Virus record (IMG/VR): IMGVR_UViG_3300027987_000064
Span: 1-36,450 of that record
DNA length: 36,450 bases
Origin: a virus
Direction: 5' to 3' (one strand)
Shown here piece after piece: positions 30,741-36,450 of this stretch (the stretch's first letter is position 1; each line of letters begins with the position of its first letter). The notes beneath the pieces are model-generated. The model was given only the letters and a program-made list of their open reading frames with translations. It was not told the origin of the DNA and made no database searches. The position numbers and the translations under genes are program-made.

Positions 30741-31767
30741 CGAGGTAACACTCGTTGTCGACGGGAGAGAGTTCCGGTTCTTCGAATCGCTGGAAGTGAC
30801 GCTCTCGCTCGACACCGTGTCAACGGTCGAGTTGACGGCGCCATTCGAGCCGGGAGAGGCATCGCACCGGAAGCTGTTCCTGCCGTTCCAGTTCCAGCCG
30901 CTCGAAGTGCTGCTCGGAGGGGAGAACCTCTTCACCGGAACGGTCGTTTCGACGGAGCCGAGCGCGGACGCGAATCGCTCCGTGGTGGAGCTTGCCGGGT
31001 ACTCGCTGCCGGGTGTGCTTGGCGACTGCGCCATGCCGGTAGACGAGCTCCCGCTTGAATTCAAGGGGATACCGCTCAAGGAGATTCTGCCGGCAATCAC
31101 GAAGCCGTTCGGTGTTGACGTCGAGATCCGAGACGACACTGGGCCCGCTTTCAAGAAGGTTTCGATCGACATCGACGACAAGCCTCTCGAGTGGCTCGCG
31201 AAGCTCGCGCGTCAGAGGAGCCTGGTTCTGTCGAGCACAGATTCTGGAAAGCTACTCTGCTGGCGCTCTGTTCAAACTGGGTCACCAGTTGCGGCGCTTG
31301 AAGGCCAGCCGCTCGTCAAGGTCGAGTCTGAGTTCAGCGCGCAAGATTACTTCTCTGTGGTGACCGGGTTCGTTCCGAAGACGCGACGACGGAAAGGCAT
31401 ACGGCAACCGCTGCAGAACCCGTGGCTCACGGGGCGCGTTCGACCGATGAACTTTCGGCTCGACGACATCGACCCGGCAAGCGCCCCCGATGCCGTCAGG
31501 GCAAAGCTCGCGCGGATGTTTGCTGGCATGGCCGCCTATTCGGTGAAGGACTTGCCGACCTGGCGCGACCCATCAGGGAATCTCTGGCGCCCGAACACGA
31601 CGATCAAGATCAAGGCTCCCGAAGTGATGATCTACGACTACTACGAGTTTCTGATTCGCACGGTTCGACTTCGTGAGGAAGCGGACAAGCAGACGGCAGA
31701 TCTCGAGCTCGTGATGCCCGGCGCGTTCAGCGGAGAGATCCCGGAGAGCCTACCGTGGCAAGCATAG
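30706..31767 (+). CDS. Baseplate hub protein, Mu gpP-like (gp27/gpD family)
   Basis: 353 residues from GTG 30706. The sequence 'VTLVVDGREFRFFESLEVTLSLDTVSTVELTAPFEP' (in part), 'LLGGENLFTGTVV' and 'DKPLEWLAKLARQRSLVLSS' matches the order of Mu P, the trimeric hub that connects tube and spike. Its C-terminus overlaps the spike gene by 13 bases. This hub-then-spike order is the one in Mu (44, 45). Confidence 0.85.
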   Translation: MALSLSTTRGRDEVTLVVDGREFRFFESLEVTLSLDTVSTVELTAPFEPGEASHRKLFLPFQFQPLEVLLGGENLFTGTVVSTEPSADANRSVVELAGYSLPGVLGDCAMPVDELPLEFKGIPLKEILPAITKPFGVDVEIRDDTGPAFKKVSIDIDDKPLEWLAKLARQRSLVLSSTDSGKLLCWRSVQTGSPVAALEGQPLVKVESEFSAQDYFSVVTGFVPKTRRRKGIRQPLQNPWLTGRVRPMNFRLDDIDPASAPDAVRAKLARMFAGMAAYSVKDLPTWRDPSGNLWRPNTTIKIKAPEVMIYDYYEFLIRTVRLREEADKQTADLELVMPGAFSGEIPESLPWQA

Positions 31768-32255
31768 CGGAAGTCGTTTCATACGAGGTCACCGACGACG
31801 GTCCTGTCGTACAGGTTGACTTCGGCGGCGGAAGCCCTGTCACAGCCGAGTGGTTCGCCCCGAACGGCGACGACTCTCCACCCCTACCCGGCGACTCGGT
31901 TGCTGTTGAGCGCTCGGACGGAACCGGCGTGTGGCAGGCCACCGCGTGTCACGACCCAGCGAACGACGGCTCAGCTGCTCCCGGCGAGGTCAGGCGCTAC
32001 GCGAGAAACGCCGCGGGCGTGCCCGTTGCCGAGTTTCACCTGAAGGCAAACGGCGACATCGCAATCACGAGCCTGTTGCCGACCGGAAAGATCAACCTCA
32101 ACGGAGTCGAGATCGACGCCTTGGGGAACGTGACGATTCCGGGGACCGCGTCGGCGCTATCGGTTTCAGCCGCCGGCGTCGACCTGGCAACGCATCTTCA
32201 CACAGCGCCAAGCGGCGGCGGCCCAACATCACCGCCAGTTCCAACAGGACCATGA
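31755..32255 (+). CDS. Baseplate spike protein, Mu gp45-like
   Basis: 166 residues from GTG 31755. An N-terminal OB-like domain ('VVQVDFGGGSPVTAEWFAPNGDDSPPLPGDSV', in part) precedes a repeating beta-helix segment ('IAITSLLPTGKINLNGVEIDALGNVTI'). The end, 'HLHTAPSGGGPTSPPVP', has the H-x-H pair that binds iron in gp45/gpV spikes. It pierces the outer membrane, which supports a Gram-negative host. ATGA joins it to the next gene. Confidence 0.85.
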   Translation: MASIAEVVSYEVTDDGPVVQVDFGGGSPVTAEWFAPNGDDSPPLPGDSVAVERSDGTGVWQATACHDPANDGSAAPGEVRRYARNAAGVPVAEFHLKANGDIAITSLLPTGKINLNGVEIDALGNVTIPGTASALSVSAAGVDLATHLHTAPSGGGPTSPPVPTGP

Positions 32256-32707
32256 CGGACGCTCGCCTGTTTCACACGAGAGACGGCGGCGAGATGCTCT
32301 GGGAAAACGGCGAGCCCGAGCTATCCTCCGACGGCCTGGAGACTGCCGTTTACCTGTCGCTGTTCGGCGGAAACTACGACGACAGCGGGCTGTCAAAGGA
32401 TGACGCCCGGCAGTGGTGGGGTAACCTCACAGAAGAGTCACCGGAGAACACGTACCGCAGCAAGACACAGAGCTTGCTCGCGTCACTGCCACCGACTGCG
32501 GCGAACGCGCGCCTCATCGTCGCGTCTGCAGAGTCCGATCTGAACTGGCTCGTGTCGACGGGCGTAGCGAAGTCCGTGTCGGTTGCCGTGCGGGTCCCAT
32601 CGAGGAACCGCGTCGACATCACCGTCCTCGTGCTCATCGATGCAGAGTCCAAAACCTTCCGCTTTGAAAGCCTTTGGCCACTGAATGGCAGCACCGGTAA
32701 TACCTGA
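32252..32707 (+). CDS. Baseplate wedge protein, Mu gp46-like
   Basis: 151 residues from ATG 32252 (ATGA overlap). 'LETAVYLSLFGGNYDD' and 'WWGNLTEESPENTYRSKTQSLL' are characteristic of the gp46 family, as is the last strand 'VDITVLVLIDAESKTFRFESLW'. It sits between spike and baseplate J, as in Mu. The wedge joins the hub to the outer baseplate. The next gene starts 23 bases inside it. Confidence 0.82.
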   Translation: MTDARLFHTRDGGEMLWENGEPELSSDGLETAVYLSLFGGNYDDSGLSKDDARQWWGNLTEESPENTYRSKTQSLLASLPPTAANARLIVASAESDLNWLVSTGVAKSVSVAVRVPSRNRVDITVLVLIDAESKTFRFESLWPLNGSTGNT

Positions 32708-33878
32708 GACGCAGGCGATTTCTGACGCCATCGTGGCGCAGATCGAGACGAGCATCTCACAGACGGTGCCGATTCTCCCGAAGGCGTTCTCTCGCGTCGT
32801 GGCGAAGGCGCTCGCTGGCGCGACGATCATCCTCTACAAGTACGCGGGGTTCATCTTCCTGCAGCTCTTCGTCCGCTACGCGACGATGGAGCCGACGACT
32901 GTCAACGGCAAGGTCATTCGGCCGTTGTTGGAGTGGGGGCGACTCATTGGGTGTCCAGACCCGACGCCTGCGACCCGCGGAGAGTTCACTGTATCGGTAC
33001 CGGTAAATTCGCAGACTGGCTCTCTCGCGGCGGGAACGCAGCTTGTTCGCACTGAGACGGGCGCCATCTACACGACGGTCGCTGCGGTAGCGCTCAGCGC
33101 ATCGACGATCACTGCAACGATTCGAGCGACACCAGAGTGGGCTGGCGCTGTCGGGAATCTAATCCCCGGCGACAAGGTCAAGTTCGCGAACACGCCGCCG
33201 AACGTTGCCAGCGAGGTAACGGTCGCCACGCAGGTGACCGCCGGCGTCGACGCAGAGACGACCGAGGCATACAGGGCTCGGGTGTTCCGCAAGTACCAGG
33301 CGCGCCCGCAAGGCGGCGCCTACGCGGACTACCGCGAGTGGGCCGAGACGGTCGCCGGAATCATCAACGCGTACCCGTACACGTCCGACAACCCGGGCGA
33401 AGTCGACATCTACTGCGAAGCCAGCGAGGCGAGCTCAGGAAGCGTCGACGGCATCCCGACGGGCGGGCAGCTGACTGCCGTGTTCGACGCGATCAACCTC
33501 GACGTTGGCGGCAAGGCGACGCGGCGACCAGCGAACGCCGCAATCAACGTTCTCACGATCACGCGCACGGCTTTCGACGTCGAGTTCACTGGGCTCGAAG
33601 CCACAGCGGACCAGGATCTCGATGGCCTAAAGTCGGCAATCGAGAGCGGTCTCGACGAATACCTGCGCTACAGAGAGCCGTACATCGAAGGCCTGCACGT
33701 CCTTCCGCGACGCGATCGCATCACCGAGCCAGCAATTGGCGGAGTGGTTGATTCGATCGTCAATGCACGAGGCGGAATCGTGACAACTGTGCGGCTCAAA
33801 CAGGGCGCCGACTACGTGCCAGCGTACACGCTCGAATTCGGCGAGAAGGCCAAGTTAGGCTCCGCCTCCTACCTCTGA
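32685..33878 (+). CDS. Baseplate J-like wedge protein, Mu gp47-like
   Basis: 397 residues from ATG 32685. The order 'ATRGEFTVSVPVNSQTGSLAAGTQLVRTETGAIYTT' (in part), 'AGVDAETTEAYRARVFRKYQARPQGGAYADYREWAE' (in part) and 'VDIYCEASE' is the baseplate J signature. The C-terminal part ends with a beta-rich domain. It is the main ring component of contractile baseplates. Confidence 0.92.
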   Translation: MAAPVIPETQAISDAIVAQIETSISQTVPILPKAFSRVVAKALAGATIILYKYAGFIFLQLFVRYATMEPTTVNGKVIRPLLEWGRLIGCPDPTPATRGEFTVSVPVNSQTGSLAAGTQLVRTETGAIYTTVAAVALSASTITATIRATPEWAGAVGNLIPGDKVKFANTPPNVASEVTVATQVTAGVDAETTEAYRARVFRKYQARPQGGAYADYREWAETVAGIINAYPYTSDNPGEVDIYCEASEASSGSVDGIPTGGQLTAVFDAINLDVGGKATRRPANAAINVLTITRTAFDVEFTGLEATADQDLDGLKSAIESGLDEYLRYREPYIEGLHVLPRRDRITEPAIGGVVDSIVNARGGIVTTVRLKQGADYVPAYTLEFGEKAKLGSASYL

Positions 33879-33890
33879 CGATCGACACAG

Positions 33891-34673
33891 ATGGCAATCC
33901 AACCAAAGCGCATATACCCGGCTCAGACGTCACAATCTGCTGACGGGTACCCGTACGGGGCGGCGCGCAACAGCAACTCACCAGGTGACTATTCTGGCAC
34001 TCCGCTCGAGCGCACCTGGTTGAACGACCTGTGGGGGTTCCTGCAGTCGCTCCTGGTAGACGCTGACATTAACCCGAATGGTCTACCGGATCGGGTAGGC
34101 GCGTCGCAGTACCTGGAGGCCGTCAAGGTGTTGGCGAACAGGGTGCCGTTTGAGGCATTCACCGACGTAGTTCGTGTGCCGCTCACGGTGGCGACTAACC
34201 TGGACAACATCTGGGCGTACTTCGAGGACGTTCCCGGTGCTCCGAACCTCCTAACGCAGAGGAGCCTGCTCAACGCAATCGCTCCCGGCTCCGTCAAGAT
34301 CAGCTTCGCTCTTCCGTATCGTGGTTGGCAGATCAAACGCAACGGGTTTCACGTCACGGTGAAAGGCGCTACCGGTCACGCGTCGCTGCCGCAGCACATG
34401 CCAGTCGTCACCCTCACGAGGCGCAGCGGAATAAACCATGAGAGCCCGAATGTCGTTGCTTCAGGAAGCGACACATCGGCCAGTGTCACGAACTACCAAG
34501 ACGTGCACGACATTCGCCCAAGCATGACCGGTCCAGTAACAGTAGACGCAGCCGGTGAATACTGCGTGCAGATTGTCGGTGAGTACGGGACCTTCAGCAA
34601 GGAGGGGCTGCTGGTCTATGGCGTGTTCGTTGACATCGAACCCGTGGGCGCCGACGACATCACACTGCCATGA
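33891..34673 (+). CDS. Tail- or baseplate-associated protein of unknown role
   Basis: 260 residues from ATG 33891, no clear ribosome site. The first 80 residues ('YPYGAARNSNSPGDYSGTPLERTWLNDLWGFLQSLL', in part) resemble the N-terminal anchor segment of phage tail fibre proteins, which contacts the baseplate. The rest is beta-rich ('WQIKRNGFHVTVKG...VVTLTRRSG', 'AAGEYCVQIVGEYG') and might be a receptor-binding or spacer domain. It interrupts the usual Mu 47-48 order. Confidence 0.5.
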   Translation: MAIQPKRIYPAQTSQSADGYPYGAARNSNSPGDYSGTPLERTWLNDLWGFLQSLLVDADINPNGLPDRVGASQYLEAVKVLANRVPFEAFTDVVRVPLTVATNLDNIWAYFEDVPGAPNLLTQRSLLNAIAPGSVKISFALPYRGWQIKRNGFHVTVKGATGHASLPQHMPVVTLTRRSGINHESPNVVASGSDTSASVTNYQDVHDIRPSMTGPVTVDAAGEYCVQIVGEYGTFSKEGLLVYGVFVDIEPVGADDITLP

Positions 34674-35467
34674 CGTTCTTTCGGCAGCTGCAACACCTTC
34701 TGCCGAACGGTGAGGCGTGGCGCACGACGGTATCGAAGAAGCTTCGCGGGTTTTTCGAGGGGCTCGCCATGGGATTTGGCGACGCCAAGACGTTCATCGA
34801 CTTGGTGTGGTGGGACATCCACCCAAGCACAACACGGGAGCTCGAGACCTGGGAATACCAGTTTGGTCTCCCTGGGATCGGTAGCGATGCAACCCGGCGC
34901 AACGATCTCGACGCGGCATGGAGCGCGACAGGCGGGCAAGATCCAACCTACCTGCAGACCGTGCTGCAGAACGCAGGATTCGACGTCTACGTGCACGAGT
35001 GGTGGTGGTCGGGCCCACCGTACGTCGCAAAGGACCCTCGGCTCTACACGATATATCCGCTGATCGGCACGTACCAATGTGCCGGGCATGCTACGCCGCA
35101 CACCTGCGAAGAACGCTACGACGTCGATGGAGACATCGTGGCCCAGCCGCATTGCAACCGGTTCCTGGTAAACGACCCAGGTTACCTTGTAAACAAGAAC
35201 CTGACCCCGCTCGCCCCGCCACCGGTTCCTGACGATCCGAGCAAATGGCCGTACTTCATCTACGTTGGCGGGGAGACATTCCCGGACCGCGCGTTCGTAG
35301 ATCCCGACAGGCGCCAAGAGTTTGAGCGCCTGATGCTCAAGCATTTTCCCACCCAGCACTGGATCGTCTACCTGCTCACCGACGATCCGAGTGAAGATCC
35401 AGACGACTGGTTCTACTTCAACGGCGGCGATGGTTTCAACGACGCCGTTTGGAAACCCTATTCATGA
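34670..35467 (+). CDS. Tail protein, Mu gp48-like (DUF2313/YmfQ)
   Basis: 265 residues from ATG 34670 (ATGA overlap). 'HLLPNGEAWRTTVSKKLRGFFEGLAMGF' (in part), 'TRELETWEYQFGLPG' and 'RRNDLDAAWSATGGQDPTYLQTVL' (in part) fit the YmfQ/gp48 pattern, in which a baseplate-to-fibre adaptor begins with a 'LPxGxAW' motif. It is longer than Mu 48 (about 190 residues), and its extra C-terminal part may carry a fibre anchor. The fibre gene follows. Confidence 0.8.
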   Translation: MTFFRQLQHLLPNGEAWRTTVSKKLRGFFEGLAMGFGDAKTFIDLVWWDIHPSTTRELETWEYQFGLPGIGSDATRRNDLDAAWSATGGQDPTYLQTVLQNAGFDVYVHEWWWSGPPYVAKDPRLYTIYPLIGTYQCAGHATPHTCEERYDVDGDIVAQPHCNRFLVNDPGYLVNKNLTPLAPPPVPDDPSKWPYFIYVGGETFPDRAFVDPDRRQEFERLMLKHFPTQHWIVYLLTDDPSEDPDDWFYFNGGDGFNDAVWKPYS

Positions 35468-36450
35468 CCGATAAGCCCGCAGCGTACCCCGCGGTAATCG
35501 CGCAGAACACGAACTACACGGTTGGTCCGCACGTCGGCACGCCCACCAAGGTCGTGTTCGATTCTGGCGACGAGGCCGAGGGGAATGTCGCTGGCCCCAG
35601 CTACGCGCCGGACGCTCGCAACTTCAACGACTGGATGTACAAGGTCGCGTTGTGGATCCGCTACTTCGACGAGCGTCTCTTCGGTACGACTAGCCAGCTG
35701 TTCGACAACGACATCGACGTCGCGGGTACGCCCCCCGAGACGAAGAGCTTCAAGTTCGACAGCGCGACAATCGCCGACGCGACGCAGATGTCGCTCGACG
35801 ATCAGGACATCGACGGACGCGGCGTAGCGCGACTGTTTCAGCCTCCGGCCAACATGCTTGTGCTCGTGCACAACGAGTCACGTACGATCGAGCATCGGTT
35901 CTCGGTCACAGGAATCACGGACGTGAGCGGCTACACCGTCTGGGATGTCACGTACGTTGATGGCACCGGAGCGTTCACCAACGACGTCGCGTACCTGATC
36001 TCGCTCGACGTAACGGGGACTGGAGTTGGAACCGGAGGCACAGGCCCCGCTGGTCCAGCCGGATACCCCGGTGGCGAATCCGCGCTTCTGACGTTCTCGG
36101 TGGACACGGGAGCGACCGATCCTGGCAGCGGCAAAGCGAAGATCGATTCTGCTACTGTTGGTGGGAGCTTGACGCTCTACGTCAGCGCTGAAACGGCGGA
36201 CAGTCCAACACGAGACCTGTCCGGGTTCTGGCCGACACTGCAGGCAGGCGATCGCGTGCGCGCGTTCGAGCGTGATGCCGTCGAAAACTGGGTCACATGG
36301 ATCGTTGACAGCGTCGTGAACCTATCGACGTACTTCGAGGTGAGGTTCACCGAGATTCAGGACCGCAAGTCCGGATCGTGGACGTTCGGGACCACCGCCG
36401 GAAACCTAGTCCTGATGGTCATTCGTGGCGGAGCGTCGTCGACGGCGGTT
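35464..36450 (+). CDS. Tail fibre protein (3' end beyond the window)
   Basis: The frame opens at ATG 35464 (ATGA with the previous stop) and runs without a stop to the last base, giving at least 329 residues. The first 70 residues include 'PDARNFNDWMYKVALWIRYFDERLF', a baseplate-contact helix. A short collagen-like stretch, GTGGTGPAGPAGYPGG, occurs near residues 187-202. Collagen-like segments act as flexible trimeric shafts in fibres. The distal, receptor-binding part is outside the window. Confidence 0.7.
   Translation, partial: MTDKPAAYPAVIAQNTNYTVGPHVGTPTKVVFDSGDEAEGNVAGPSYAPDARNFNDWMYKVALWIRYFDERLFGTTSQLFDNDIDVAGTPPETKSFKFDSATIADATQMSLDDQDIDGRGVARLFQPPANMLVLVHNESRTIEHRFSVTGITDVSGYTVWDVTYVDGTGAFTNDVAYLISLDVTGTGVGTGGTGPAGPAGYPGGESALLTFSVDTGATDPGSGKAKIDSATVGGSLTLYVSAETADSPTRDLSGFWPTLQAGDRVRAFERDAVENWVTWIVDSVVNLSTYFEVRFTEIQDRKSGSWTFGTTAGNLVLMVIRGGASSTAV

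Overview
The window is 36.4 kb of a tailed-phage (or prophage) genome with high G+C. Essentially every gene is on the + strand, tightly packed, with many ATGA/GTGA stop-start overlaps. No bacterial chromosomal gene, integrase or lysis cassette is visible, so both ends lie inside the phage. The head genes follow the lambda plan (Nu1, A, W, B, C/Nu3, D, E) and the tail genes follow the Mu plan (sheath, tube, frameshifted chaperone, tape measure, N, P, 45, 46, 47, 48). It is therefore a contractile-tailed virus, probably of a Gram-negative host. The host cannot be named from the sequence.

Layout. 1-3.3 kb: DNA metabolism and accessory genes: a truncated MT-A70 (DPPW) methyltransferase, a beta-clamp-like protein, a PD-(D/E)XK-like protein, a RusA-like protein, an SspB-like ClpXP adaptor, a J-domain protein and small ORFs. 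3.3-5.9 kb: a replication initiator gene that carries an iteron cluster inside its coding sequence (lambda O style), followed by a DnaB helicase. 5.9-8.65 kb: small unknown genes, including two tandem paralogues and zinc-ribbon proteins. 8.67-12.47 kb: a compact Cas12-like effector, a 7-repeat CRISPR array and an SF2 helicase. 12.55-14.3 kb: a DnaJ-type zinc-finger protein and two small HTH-like proteins. 14.5-23.6 kb: packaging and head genes. 23.6-36.45 kb: connector, contractile tail, baseplate and a fibre gene cut by the window end.

The most notable element is at 8672-11224. A 674-residue single effector has a recognisable RuvC-III motif and a degenerate zinc ribbon and is followed directly by a CRISPR array on the same strand (36-bp repeats, 35-36-bp spacers). 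No Cas1, Cas2 or Cas4 gene is present in the window. The RuvC-I aspartate position reads Asn (N344) and the RuvC-II glutamate position appears to be Ser (S564). The effector is therefore predicted to bind DNA through its crRNA without cutting it, possibly a phage-encoded RNA-guided repressor or interference device. Two degenerate repeat-like segments, one with a covarying hairpin, lie between the effector stop region and the first repeat.

How the parts may work together (inference): the initiator binds its internal iterons and loads DnaB, while the clamp-like, resolvase-like and SF2 helicase proteins serve replication and recombination. The SspB-like and J-domain proteins could redirect host proteolysis and chaperones. 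The Cas12-like module could silence competitors or host genes. The late operon from the terminase onward builds a lambda-like capsid on a Mu-like contractile tail.
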